NCBI RefSeq assembly: GCF_947507565.1
Contig: NC_089192.1
Location: forward strand, 1,484,690-1,548,689
Source: Oscarella lobularis
Lineage: Eukaryota > Porifera > Homoscleromorpha > Homosclerophorida > Oscarellidae
Length of the DNA: 64,000 nt
Direction of reading: 5' to 3'
The first letter of the stretch is position 1; each line of letters opens with the position of its first letter. A model generated the notes under the pieces. It was not told where the DNA came from and made no database searches. It was given only the letters and a program-made list of their open reading frames with translations. Of this stretch, positions 11,401 to 23,771 are shown piece after piece. A program made the position numbers and the translations under genes.

Positions 11401-14400
11401 GACAAAAGCTCCATAGAGTACACCACTGCAGCAGAAACGCACGCGCCAAACTGTCAAAAAAATTTTGTCGAGTCATCAAATGCGATGGAATCCAGAGGCG
11501 CTCTCGTCTTGTGGCAGAGATCACTGCCCAAGCATAATCTGCGGTAATAATCATTTATCTCAAAATATTAATTTTATTTTGTTCTTATAGATACACAAAA
11601 TTCATCGGCGACGGTGACTCCAAATCGTTTGCCATTGTCTCAAACCCTCAAGTAAGAAAATAATAATGAAATACATATAAGATGGTAAATGACTTTTAGA
11701 CCTATGGAGAAGAGCATCCGGTGGTGAAGGAGGATTGCATAGGTCACGTGCAGAAAAGAATAGGCAATGCTTTGCGCAAATGGAAGAAGGACAATAGTCG
11801 CTTTGTATGTGAAGATGGGAAAAAAGTAGGAGGGCACAATCGCTTGACAGATGAGACAATAGACAGGTAAAGCACGCATTCTGATAGCAGAAAACTGTAT
11901 AACTCTTTTCAGGATTCAAAACTTTTACGGTCGCGCTATCAGGAGAAACGTTGGCGACGTAGAGGCCATGTCGAACGCGACGAGAGCAATCCTCTGGCAC
12001 ATGTGCCCACCGTGCACCGGAGAAGAAGTCGCTTCTTGGGCGGAGAAATCAGAAAGTCTTCTCGGTGAGGGAAGAGACGTTCTCCATTTTCAGCATGGCG
12101 ATTGCCCCAAGAACGAAAAAGAGAGGCATCAATTCTGTCCGCCTGGAGCGCAATCTTGGTGCAAATGGAGGCAAGACGAGGCAAGAAAAAGCGATCATAA
12201 CTACGAACCGGTCTACAACGCCAAAGCAAGCTGCAGATTGCCACACGTCTTTTTCCATGCACTAGGACAAATATTTGATAAAATGGCGGATGAGACGTTG
12301 CTGAGCCGATGCGAGAACGGACTTACGCAAAACGCGGTAAAGCACAACCAAATTATCGTATTTACACCTATTCTCCTACTCTAGAACGAGGCTTTCCATG
12401 GCGTGCTGTGGACCTTTTCACCAAAGGTGAAAAATAGAGGACATGTTTTGCTGCTATTGGCAGCAAAACTAGCAGCAACCTATTTCAATCATGGTGCTGC
12501 GGCATTCGAAAGGCTTTTGACCGTGAGCGGCGTTTCAGTCGGCCGGTACACTCGTAAAATTGCACGTTCGTTAGATGAGGTATGGTCATCTGTTCAATGA
12601 CTGCACAGGAATAGAAAGAATAATTTAGGAAAGAGAAGACTTCGCTGCACGAAAATCGAAAAAGGAGTTGAAGATTCGGCGAGTTGTAAGAAGGCAGAGA
12701 AGAAAGCGAGTGAAGAGAGGGTGCGAACGAAAGGAGGGTGTAATGTACGAGCCAGGAGCGTTCGGTATAAGGGAAGAGACAGTTGTCGGAACGTCGAACG
12801 AAATTGAGGCAGAAGTGCAGGACGAAGGTGAAGGCAATATGGTCGTTATACGCGAGAGCGATAGCGAAGACGACGGAGGAGACGACGGAGACGACGGAGG
12901 AGACGACGGAGACGACGGAGGAGACGACGGAGACGACGGAGAAGATCGCATCATGCCGACTAGGCCAGCCAGAGTATCAGCGTCGAGGGCGAGAGAATGG
13001 TTCACTCAAATGGAGGATGATGAGTACGTCGTATACCAGGAATCCTACGACGAAGACAGCAGCTATTACTTGTAATAAGTAAGCGAATTACTCCCGGCTT
13101 TTTTAAAAGCCAAACCCCCCGGCTTTTTTAAAAGCCAAACCCGGCTTTTTTAAAAGCCAAAACCCGGCTTTTTTAAAAGCCACAGAGTGATCAAAAAATA
13201 TCTTCCCTTAGGGTTTACCACAGGGTCCCCAATACACTTTAGTATACTACTAAATGTACCCATTTTGGTAACTCTACAGCACGACTTCTACGCGAAGTCC
13301 ACAACAACAAAACGTTTAGGGACAAAACGTGAAAAAAAAATTTCTGCTATGATTGGGAAATTTGAGTTTACCAATATAACGGGGTATCAAATTTCAAGCG
13401 AATTTATCTCGGTACCGATATGGAGCCCAGAAGTTAGACAAAAACGGCTCAAATCGAACATTTTACGCTAGCGATATATCCCTAACGATGCCTTTCTTTG
13501 AAGAATTATGAATTTCTTGTAGTTTCACGAAGCCGTTTTTGAGTTCTCGCAAAAGTCGTGAAGTTATTCAGTAAAAAACGCCGTGAAACGAGACGAACAG
13601 AAGAAAACTACCTGAAACTCCGTCAAAACTTCATTCGATCCAAAACGGCTTCGTGAAACTACGCGAAAACGGTTTCCGATCGTAAACTTCTGCGCGATCG
13701 AAACTATCGCATAGTCAACCGATACGAAAAATTTAGGAATCCCTTTCGCGCACCCCCGTTACCTCGAAATGACGAATACCGCTTCGTTTTACGGTAAGAC
13801 GGGCCTGTTTTGAGCGAAGAGATAGTTTGTTTTGATATGAACGCGTGACGCTTTCGAATCTAGTCATCGAACACGCCCCATACGTCACGGTGTCGTTTCT
13901 TTCATCCACTGCGCATGCCAATGACGTACCCCCCTTGCTACCTTAAATCGCGATTATCATACAATGCAAAGGAATATCTAAAAAGAGAATAGATTCATTT
14001 CAGTTTACATTTTCAAAAATATAAAGAGGCATGTACAATGCACAGGTCTATTACCTCGGATATATACGGTGCTAAACAAAATACAAAGTACGGCATATGT
14101 GCATCTACTCACCTCTCGTTCCATTTCAACCCGCTTTCACCAATACTGACTAAGTTCTTGAACAATGGTAAACTTCTCAATCCAATTGTATTAGCGATGA
14201 CTAGATATCCTCGAATTCTTTTCAGCTGACTGAAACTATTCTCCAATCGCTCGTCGTCAGTCGTCGTCGTCAGTCCGCGATCCAGAGAGGTAGAGTCCGC
14301 CTCCAATCTCGACACACTGATCAAGATACATCAAGTCGGACGCGTCAAACACAGAATGAGATTGGTTGCACGAAAAAGGAGACCGCTGCGGACAATAGAA

Positions 14401-15397
14401 ACGATTCGAATGCTGCTGGCAGGACACACAGTCGCTCCTATTTTCGGTCTTGGCGCTTGTAAACAACTTCGAAATATCAAGATCATTGTCTGAGTAGACG
14501 TCTTGGATGTGAAAGCAGCCATTGTCCAACTGAATCGGCCATTGTCGGGGAAGAATTTGGAGATGTGGGCTTCCTTCGATGACAAAAGTATGATTATCAC
14601 GTGCGCTGCTGACGCAGTTACCACCAACTCGATGGAGGTTAGGTAGAAGTTCGAAGAAGTTCGTGTAAGTTTGAGAAAGATCTTCAATCCACAAATACCC
14701 ACGTATTTCTTCAATGGTGTTCAGAGGAGCACTGTTCCTATTTGAGCAGTTGGACGGCTCTAGACCGTTGATGTGAAGTGACCCATAAATTATTGTGCAA
14801 TTCCTTTCATTTAGATTCGCGACCTCTTGACGGGTCGTCAGTTGGAGATCGCCTTCGCAGCCACTGCCAGTATCTGAAAAAAACAGAAATTAGGGCTATA
14901 CACTCGGCTCATGAAGACTGAAGCCACTAGCATCGTGAATAAGCAAAAAGGTCATCTTAGACTTACATCCGCGACAGGAAACGAACACTCAATCAATATT
15001 GAAAGTCGCTTGGGCAGAGGTCAACGTTTAGAGGGCTTATGTTTACATGAGGCTATTTTAGGAGTGTGGTATGCAGCTATAGGCGAAAAGAAGCCTAGGC
15101 CAGTATTGCGCAAACCTGGCGGACGCCATCATGCATTATATTCCCTTCCGCGTACGAGCGCATGAACGCGACTAGATGAACGTCGCCGTTGTTCGGTACG
15201 CCGAACCAAGAATCAATTTAGCAGGTAAATTTACTCGTACAAAAGGTAAAACGCGACTTTCTTTTCTACGCCGATCGCGTTCTACCACGACGTGAGAACT
15301 CCTACCGTGGCTATATACCTTGGGATTCAACTTTCAATGGGCTGTAGAGTAACAGCAAAGCGGGAACCGCGAACAGCACAGGAGCCGAAATCCACAT
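5431..15397 (-). CDS. Insulin/IGF-receptor-like receptor tyrosine kinase
   Basis: Exons read (high to low): 15397-15319 signal peptide; 14873-14113 receptor L domains; 9534-9480; 9383-9221; 9163-8768; 8715-8560 and 8255-8023 FN3; an unresolved piece near 7930-7690; 7620-7190 FN3 plus transmembrane helix; then kinase exons 6932-6758, 6703-6639, 6587-6461, 6410-6292, 6237-6182, 6124-6068, 5874-5802, 5750-5610, 5539-5431. The kinase keeps [12 protein letters not shown], the FLKE helix, [12 protein letters not shown], the activation-loop DYYRK and [12 protein letters not shown], which are insulin-receptor hallmarks, so it should be a membrane tyrosine kinase. The tail ends 12 residues after the kinase core. 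A 10 bp tandem duplication near 14257-14275 shifts frame in exon 2. The other phases agree. Intron 2 (9535-14112) carries a Mutator-like element. Confidence 0.8.
9646..10262 (-). CDS. Small intron-containing gene divergent from the transposase
   Basis: Four exons join in phase: 10262-10204, 10149-10011, 9948-9784 and 9735-9646, giving 150 residues from [15 protein letters not shown] to PKRKKET. The middle is lysine/arginine-rich ([23 protein letters not shown]), which could bind nucleic acid. I recognise no domain. It lies head to head with the transposase gene (about 260 nt between starts) inside the same intron of the receptor kinase, so it may be the element's accessory gene, by analogy with second genes in Mutator elements. 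That role is inference. Frame closure across three introns argues against chance. Confidence 0.5.
10519..13075 (+). CDS. Mutator-like (MULE) transposase, intact
   Basis: Eight exons join in phase: 10519-10952, 11014-11119, 11167-11543, 11591-11651, 11700-11866, 11913-12336, 12385-12579 and 12629-13075, for 736 residues. Hallmarks of the invertebrate Mutator-like transposase family are present in order: [12 protein letters not shown] (first catalytic Asp region), [49 protein letters not shown], a zinc-knuckle-like C/H region near [16 protein letters not shown] and YEPGAF near the end. The C-terminus carries an acidic repeat. An upstream in-frame start exists at 10456, but MTHWSAKRS was chosen because the preceding residues look like intron or leader. 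It is nested in, and opposite to, the receptor kinase intron. Terminal inverted repeats were not identified. Confidence 0.8.
12868..12945 (+). repeat. Acidic coding minisatellite (Gly/Asp repeat)
   Basis: Tandem copies of a GGAGACGACGGAGACGAC unit inside the last transposase exon encode repeated G-D-D-G-D-D. Length probably varies by slippage without breaking frame, because the unit is a multiple of three. Confidence 0.8.
13092..13181. repeat. Four tandem near-palindromes just after the transposase gene
   Basis: Four copies of GGCTTTTTTAAAAGCC separated by AAACCC-type spacers start 17 nt after the transposase stop codon. Each unit is nearly self-complementary. It may be a transcript-end hairpin or part of the element's subterminal region. 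Function is not known. Confidence 0.7.
13521..13661. repeat. Hairpin-forming inverted repeat, MITE-like
   Basis: TAGTTTCACGAAGCCGTTTT at 13521-13540 is exactly complementary to 13642-13661, with a 101 nt loop. It may be a small non-autonomous element or a degraded end of the Mutator-like element. The surrounding 13182-14112, the remainder of receptor kinase intron 2, shows no gene. Confidence 0.5.
14874..15318 (-). other. Receptor kinase intron 1
   Basis: This 445 nt intron links the signal-peptide exon (phase 1) to the L-domain exon, where G plus AT forms an Asp codon. I see no gene or repeat in it other than similarity of its distal part to the left-edge duplication. Confidence 0.6.
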
Positions 15398-16035
15398 AGC
15401 GTAAACGAAGCCCTAATCCGGGACGCTTCGAAGGCTTCGCTTCCACAACCGGACATTTCACTGATTTTCAGAGGTCTAGATGGACGAATGAGCAATCGTT
15501 CGCTTATCTCTTTTTGAGCAGACGAGGATACGCAGCATTTTAATCTACCTAGTGTAAGTGTTCCCGCTGCAAATGAAGAGAGATCGAACGTTTCTTGTAT
15601 ATCCTGACGGAGAGTTTACATCGTCGCCGACGCACCCGATCGTCTGTTCCGAGCGAAAGAAGCCTAGCGACTGAATGTGCAGAACGGTTCGTTACAAATT
15701 TTACCTCAGCATGTCGAAAAAAGAGTCGCGCCAACTTCTACAGTGGTTGTCGCTATTTTCACTCTCAAGGCTTGCGTTTCGAGACGTAGACGCTCTCGTA
15801 CGTAGTTTATGTTCGCCTCCTACCAGTGTTTCCCTTTCAAGGGGCCTCACCACTTTAGCGTACGCTAACGCAAAGGCTTCGAGAAGTTTCACAAATTCTA
15901 GCGTAAAATGTTCCATGCTTGCCTAAACCTAAAAGCAGCGCTTAAGAATAATCTGCCGGAGCAGCGCATCAGCAAATAACCAAACCAAGCATGCAGACTC
16001 ACTTGCACATTTCCTTACGCTAAGGTTTCACTCCG

Positions 16036-19000
16036 TCACTCGAAAGTCAAACCAAAATCTTTGCGTAGTATAGGGACGTAAACTTCTTTAAATCCATGAC
16101 CAGCCGCGTTTTCCTTGTTTATTGGCACATCACGAATGACAGCCTGTGGATGCTGAAGTAACTCAAAAGTATACCCAGTGACAAGATCATATCTATTTTG
16201 AACGATGGTCGCTTTTGTCAGGCTGCTCACTTGCCCAATCGGATTAGCTGCAAGTATGGCATGATTGATAAAACCATACTGAAGCAAAACGGACGCTTCG
16301 ACAGAGCCAAGGCTGTGGCCCCCAATAACACGCTCATAGTTACCAGATGAGATAAGATTCCAACCAGTTGCACTTGGTAATCCTTGGTATAAAAGAAGTG
16401 TATCGATGGCATCACCGGTGTATCCCAAGACAGAATTTCCGTTTGTGTGCGTCGAAATTCCTCGAATAAAAGACCACTTCTTTTTGTCCTCATCCAAGCA
16501 GGTATCAATTGTTCGGCTTCCTAGAAGAAAAGAGGCTCCCGTGAGGACCAGATTCATTTCGTCTACGTCAATTCCAATAGCTCCTGCAGCTGATAAGGCT
16601 TGTTTTCGCATAACAGACTGAAAATATAAATGAGTTGTCTGTTTTACCACAGCTCCAACGCCCGAAATAAAATTGTCAACTTTTAAATCTTTCCACGTGG
16701 TAGGCGCAGAGCCCGACTCCATGGCACCAGAAAGAAATCCCGAAGTAAATGAACCGCCTCGAGCTTTGCTTGCAGCGCCGTGGATTGTACCTCCAATCAA
16801 TATGCGTTCTGTTTTAGTGAAAAGAGCGCTGTCCCCTTTTCCAATTGAGCGAGTGGCGTACGTCAAGAGGCCAGTTTGCAGCGCATCAGACCAAGAAGCA
16901 CCGCTGAGCTTAGCTTGAATAGCACTAAAATACAGTTAGAGTGCATAAATCGTCTTAAAGAGTCTATATAGCTCATGCACGTGTTACCTCCATGCCGCAA
17001 AGCAGAACGCAGAGCACCCCGGTATAACGCTTGCTATGGCAATTTTTACTAATGCAGTTGCGCTCTGTTTTAAAATAGGCCTTAAAGGCTTAGATAAAGC
17101 TTTTACAGGCTTGACAACGACTTCTTTGACAACGTGCTCGGTAACATGAACAGCCTTTTCTGCCACCTTTCCGACATTTTTAACTGTTCGAACAGCCTCT
17201 CTGGCAACTTTTTCTTTTAATTTTAAAAGGTTTTTTGCTACCTTTTTAGCAGGCTTTGCAACTACACGTTTAACATTTTTAGCTGCTCTACTTAGTACCT
17301 TTCTAGCTTTCCTGATGAATTTTTTCACAAATAATCCTGAGGTATCAAGACCCGAAAGAGGATTGTTATTAATGTAAGAATAAGGATTGATTGTTTGAGA
17401 ATCTGAAGGATCTGCCACAGATGGATCGGGAGAAAGGAATCGACCCAAAACAGGATCGTACAATCGGAAACCACACTGCATGATCCCCATCACATGAATC
17501 GCTTGCTGATGAGCGTAACTCCTTAACGTGACGGTGTTAGGGTTCAAAACATTTTTGTTCTCTTCAAAAGGCAGCCAGTTTTTCGAATTGCGCGCTTTCC
17601 CAAAAGCATCGAAGCTTTGTTGCTCAACTACCTGCTTGCGCTCAGAATACACTGTTTCCACTGATCCTAAATGATCTCTTGTTATGTAGAACGTTTCCCC
17701 TTTCCCAATCCGCTTTATGTGAGAGTCAAAGTGAATGCATCGGTATCTTCGAACGAGAGAAGATCCTAGAAAATATCGGCAAATCATGTCTAAAGCTTCG
17801 TTTTGCAGCTCAAAGTTTCCAAGGGTAAACGTTACGAGCATTCTGCCATCAGAATCGACATCTTTCCTGTATACAGTGCCACCTTCGGCATCGTACCCAA
17901 AAACTACCTCACTTGAACCGTGCGCTATCGACTTTGGCTTTCCTGAACCGGTGTAGGTGTAAGTTCGACCGAAACCACTCAAAATTCTTCCAGCAGCGTC
18001 ATACGTGAGGAAACGTTCTATCCCGTCGTTGGAAAGTACTGATTTGACAGCATTTGGTCCTGGACCGTACTTGTAATTGTACTTTCCAACGTCGCTTTTG
18101 TAAAGAATGTTACCTGCTGAATCGTACGATAGTCTAAGGGTATGAGTAACTTTGCTCTTCTCCTTGATTCTTGACTCCACCAAACGGTTAGCTTTATCGT
18201 ACTGCGCTTCTTCCTCAAGTCCACGAAAAACGTCGCGCTTTCGACGTAGATTTCCTTCTGGATCAACTGTCAAGGAAAGATGCTGAGCGACTCCACCATT
18301 TGAATCAGCCCAAGAACTAAATATTCCAGTCAGATGCCGTTGAGGGTCATACCTCCCTTCAGTTCTAAGTTGCGAATTAACCAGTTGAACTTCCACTCTT
18401 CCATCAGCAGCGACTTGAACAGCTTCCCACAAACTATGGCCACTTTCGATATCAACAGTTTTGAGAAGCGAACTGCTCGACTCATAGACGTTACGCACTC
18501 CAAAACCGCCCTAAAAAATCAAAATGCAGGTTAGGTCCAACAGGCTAAAGCATTCACCTACAGGATAGAGCATTTCATTTGTACGACCACAATAGTCATA
18601 CGTCTGCTTGAAATGAAACAACTGTTGATTAACAACGGCAGTTATTTTATCTGTACGACCAAGAAGATCATAACTATAACTTTCTTCGTACGAGAAGGCC
18701 ACGACTTTCGACAATGCGCTCTTGTACATGACATGCTTTATCTTAGACGCTTTTCCAACGCCTTTATTCCTGTCGTCGTAGTGTATTGTAGTTTGACTAT
18801 CTGAACTGTGCTGCTTCGTAATCCGGCCCAAATTATCACGCTCCGTTTGCAGCCATGCCCCGGAGCTATCCGACTGACGAGTCATCTGACCCAACGCATC
18901 GTACGCATATGAGCTCTTTCCTGCATTAGGATCGCTCACTTCTACCTTTCGGCCTCGAACATCATAAAGCATTTTCATTACGTTTCCTTCCGTATCAATA

Positions 19001-22000
19001 ATCTTGATCATATTTCCAAACGGATCGTACTTGTAACGCATCGTGTTTCCCAGCTGATCGGTACTTCGGACTATATTTCCCTGACTGTCACGCTGTTTGC
19101 AAGTCGAGCCGCCCATAGAATCTATCTCGCAAGTAGTAAGTCCTTCATAGCGATAAATGGTAACTTGACCGGAAGGATTGACAATTTTCAACGGCCTTCC
19201 TATTAGATCGTACACAAACCTAGTGTAGAACACGGTGTCTCCTTTGAAGTACGGGTTTGACTCGCGAGCAACGTTTCCTGTAGCATCGTAAACGGTATCG
19301 TGATAAATCAATCTCCCTTTGAAACCTAGCTTTACAGTGCGAACGACTCTTCCCAATGAATCATACACCAACGTCGTGTTCTGTCCACAAACAGACGTGG
19401 AAGTCACAGCCACCGCACCTTCACTAGGACACACGTCGGTCTCTAGGCACCAATTTTTTGTTACTGTTGCACGAGAGTTATCGCTGTGAACATGTTGAAT
19501 AATATTTCCAAGGCGGTCATGTTTATACATTGAAGCAAAACCGTTAGGTCCGGTAAGAGAAAGCAAGCTTCCTGTTCCAGAATCATAGAAGGCCTTTTCT
19601 TTCTGACCTTTAGAATTAATCTGTGAAATTTTGAATCTTCCGAGTCTGTCGTACTTTGCCCGACCATCGGTCGCTGAACCATTGTGCCACAAGTTCTTTG
19701 TCTGAACCAAATTACCGTAACAGTCGTAACGAAAAGTCGTCACCAATCTGAGAGTTGGACTAAAGGGCTCTTTTATTTCTGCAATTGTTTGACCAGACGC
19801 TTGATCGTAAACGTAATGGCTGCGTCTAACAACCGGCAATCTGACCGTCGTTGAGCTAGCTTGAACAGTTTCTCGAGTAACCAGTCCCAGAAGCCAGACT
19901 TCTTCATTTATCACATTTGCATACGCGGCTTTTTTTATCTCCCATTGAATCATCTTCTCTTCTTCTATCATTTCCCTTGTTTCGACAGTAACAGTCAAAG
20001 GATTGTTATACCGATCAAACTTCACAGTTGAAACTGTTGTTGTCAACAGTTTTCCGTTCAAATCATAATCTTTCGCAACCGTTTTTGGAGAGAAGACTTG
20101 ATAGACTATGTGACTTGAACCTCGAGCAAGAGAAGTAATTGATCTTCTTCGACTTTGAATCAGCTTCCCCGCAATCCGCTTGTCTTCGCTTATCCACTCT
20201 CCAATAGTGAGTCGCCGCCAGTTCTGACTAAATTTTTGCGTGATAGACATTTGGTCTTTCAAGTCAGTTGTTTTGACTTCTTCAAAACCTAGGCTGCCAA
20301 GACCTTGATAGTGACTTTTGTATCCAGAATAATGGTATGTTGATATACTTTCTTGCGATTCTCCACCTACTGACATAAATTTGCTCACAAGTAACCTCCC
20401 TGAAGTTGATGATCCAACAGGAAACGACGTTTGAGGACCTTTACTGTGAACGGAGGAGTCTGTCATTGGCGCATAAGTGACAAAATGCTGCACGCCGACT
20501 CCGTCTAGTAAAGACTTCACTACCGGCCTCTCGAGAAGATTGATATAGGCAACATCGGCCTGACCACAAATCGGTGTGATGACATACAAGTCTAGAAGGT
20601 CATCGCCGTTGAAATCTCCGACACGTATTCTGGCCAGATCTTCTGCTAAATTGCCAATGCTAACGGGTAGAGGCAGGCTTGGAATCGAGGGTTGAAAGCC
20701 GTTGCCGGTCGAAAAGTACACGTGCAAACGAGCTCCGGTTTCGACGTCATTAATAAGCAAGACATCACTGAAGCCGTCACCGTTGATGTCGCCAGTTAGA
20801 ACACGACCCAATTCAATCTATAGGAAGAAATCGAAGTAATTGCTTTCACAAATTTAACAACTTACTTCAGTCTTCTGCTGATATCTTCGCTTAGGAAAAT
20901 CAATTCCAGGCTGCTTGTGAAATTTTCCGTCACCCGTACTAAAATATATTGTACTAGGCGAAGTTTGAACTTCAGCAACGTTTGAATCAAATCCCGTTAC
21001 AACCATGATATCAAGCAAACCGTCTCCGTTGACGTCAAGAAACTTGAGACGCGATAGACTGTCGTCCGGTGGTGAATCAACAGACAAACTTGCTTGACCG
21101 CAAGAAACCAGTTCTTTGCCCACACTTTTAAGGAGTTCAAAGGTGAGAGCCGCTAGCCCGTTTCTCAGCAGTGAAGCGTCCGTCTTTCCGTCACCATTAA
21201 AATCCGCCACTAAAATGCGAGACAGCGTTTCGTCTGCTAGACCTTCGCAATCAGAAATTATTGCAGCAGTAACCGGAGGATCAAATTCTACTCGATTATT
21301 CTTGTTGAAGTGGATCAGAAACTCTAGCTTGTTTGAAGATGATGAACAGTTGCCACTGACCGTCATGATGTCAATCAAACCATCCCCATTAAAATCTCCG
21401 TCGAAGTATTTTAGCAGACCTGCTTCCAAACCTTCATCGGTTTCAACTCCAGGGGCCGTAACTGCATCAAAGGTTACAGACGACGGACTAACGCTTTTAG
21501 CTAAATAGGCTCTGCTTTTGTCAACGTCTAGACGCAGAATGTCAGTATGTCCGTCACTGTTCAAATCGAGTAACTTTATTCTGTTAATGTCTTGCAACAA
21601 TTCGTTCTTCTCTAATGCTTCTTCTGTGCTGGGGCCTGAGGTGAAGTGCCACTGAAGCTCGCTTGAAAATTTTCCAAATTCAGACAGGAGCATTATGTCT
21701 TGAGACGGTGTAATTATGTATCCGTCAGTTAGGCCGTCGCCATTGAAATCGCCAAATGACAAACGACTGCAATCGAGAGCAGACGTTGCCGAATCAGAAG
21801 CACAAGTTGAACCAAACGTTTGAGATGAAACAGCGATTTTAGAGCTAAACATTATCAATCGATTCGCTGGCAATATGGTAGAGTCTGTATTCCAAAAGAA
21901 CTTCGTTGGGGGATAGCACTCTCTAGAGACAGCTTCCCCAGGCGGGCATTCAGAAATGCTTGTAACAAGAGGCTCTTTTGTTAGACCGCTTTCAGAGTAG

Positions 22001-23771
22001 GAAATTACATACTTGACAACGTCTCTACCAAACGATTCCGTGACAATTGAACTAAGTAGCTTGTTCGAACGCAAATTTGCTCCTTCGGAAAACAACCGAT
22101 ACGTAATTGAAGAGTCTTTCTGAATGTATTCAAATTTGACGACGTTGTATGGACTCATTTTCTGTTTCTCGTTTGACGTATATTCAATGGCATCCAAATA
22201 AAACGCTTCGTTGTCGCTCTCACGCAAATATCTATATGATACAGCATTGCCAAATGGGTCTTCCCTCTTTGAAAGCGCCCACAATACAGTCATTTCTTCG
22301 CCATCGCTGTTATTACTTCTATCAACTCTGGAATTGCTAGAGTAGCCAAAGTACAAGACTTCGCCATTTCTCAGCCAACACTTGAACCAAAGCTTCAAGT
22401 CGTCTATGTTGATGTACGATACAATTCTAAAACAAAATTATTATAGGCTGGTAATAAACCGACTCTCTAAAAAATACCGAGAAAAAGAATCAATTTCTGT
22501 AAAGTAATTTGTGCCGTTCTCTCCGTATTTTCCCTTAACAGCTACAAGTCGCTCTCCACCCAAACAAAATGATTCACATTTCTCTCTAAAGTCCTTCTGG
22601 CCAAACGAAGATGGGCAGCAAGTGACGTGAACTAAACCACCAAGGCGAAAACCTCTTCCGAGAATCAGCTCCCCTTCATCAAGACTATTGTAAGTCAATT
22701 CTAAGTTTGGCTGAAAACTGCGAGTTCCAGGAGGTACTCTCAGAGGAATAGAGTAGTGGAAACTGCCTTGATTAGTAACGAGTTCTTCTCCTCCAACTCC
22801 TCCTACTACGTGAGCCATTTTAGTCTTTGAGATGCCGTTTCGAGTTAAGTCTAAAAATAAAAAAAAAACACAGCTCTTAAATCAAAGTACAAAAGTTTAA
22901 TTGGATAGTATGATCCATTGTCTAAACTCTGCTGTAACGCTACATATGTATGTTTCTATGAAATACTTTCGTTGAAGCTCCAGCCATAAGATAAAGTGAA
23001 TAGATAGTACCCCTTACAAGAGCACGGCAATTATATGTTGCACACAACAGCGAAACGGATGATTGTCACAAAGCCTAAGCCGGTTATTAATAAGTTTGCA
23101 AATACATCACAGTCACTGAAAAACCAAGGAGAAATCGGCTTTTCTTTGACACTCATTTGCCTAGCTGTTCATGGTGGCGGCTAGGTTGCTTTATCATAAT
23201 AAACGTCACGTGAGCGCACTAATTGGGTGGCGTAACAGACAACGTTAGAAGTGGTGCTGCTCTGCGCGCGCCTGGCAACAACTTTAGTGATTATTACTTC
23301 AGTGAAAATCAGAAAACTCATTAGAAAAAGCCTTCCAATACTTTTGCTGTGGGAACTAAAGTGTGCGTCATCGGTGTCGAATAACAGGAAAAAAGGCTTC
23401 TAGCAAAACAACATAACTGCGACCTACCTTCGACCAAATCGGGCTTACAGGGCGTCGTCATGACGCTCGGCCCCGTGCACTGTCTCCCAGCTCCTTGAGG
23501 AGAAGGATTGTTGCAAAGCCGCTCCGTCATTTGGTGATAATTATCTCCGCCTGACTCAGTCTCAGACGTAATGCTGCGTAAAGCGGAACACGGAGAGTAC
23601 GAAGACCAGCTGCTCCATCCGCCTGCGAGAAAGGAAAGAGAAATAACTTTCACTCGATTACATCGATTGACTTAGGGACTTAGCCTGACCATTAACATCC
23701 TGTTCTTCAGACCAAACGGCGTTGATCACTAGCGAAAGACCCAAGACCAACGCGAGTGCACCTGGTGCCAT
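16036..23771 (-). CDS. Secreted TSP1 + Tc-toxin-like (SpvB/FG-GAP/RHS) fusion with C-terminal hydrolase module
   Basis: Seven exons join in phase: 23771-23672 signal peptide; 23622-23428 thrombospondin type 1 (GGWSSWSSYSPCS); 22850-22460 and 22426-20866 SpvB-like start (GSFHYSIPLRVPPG) and FG-GAP/VCBS motifs such as DFNGDGLTD; 20817-18562 and 18510-16988 RHS/YD repeats and an RHS core (GRFLSPDP, then INNNPLSGLDTSGL); 16924-16036 C-terminal module. The total is 2304 residues. The body matches bacterial TcB/TcC-type proteins, in which a beta-propeller and RHS shell enclose a C-terminal effector. The last exon has GHSLGS near residue 2205 with later Asp (NRYD) and His (GHGF), a lipase-like triad. 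A lysine/valine-rich stretch links the core to it. Introns of 33-62 nt, one of 577 nt, and the animal N-terminus argue for a resident gene. Target and role are unknown. Confidence 0.8.
22851..23427 (-). other. Longest intron of the Tc/RHS-like gene
   Basis: This 577 nt intron separates the animal TSP1 exon from the first bacterial-type exon. The phase-1 donor G joins AC to give Asp. It marks the junction between the two halves of the fusion. No other feature seen. Confidence 0.7.

Noticed and set aside
16036-23771. Bacterial contamination as the source of the Tc/RHS sequence
   Set aside because: Six phase-consistent spliceosomal introns, an animal TSP1 exon and neighbouring animal genes on both sides argue against it.
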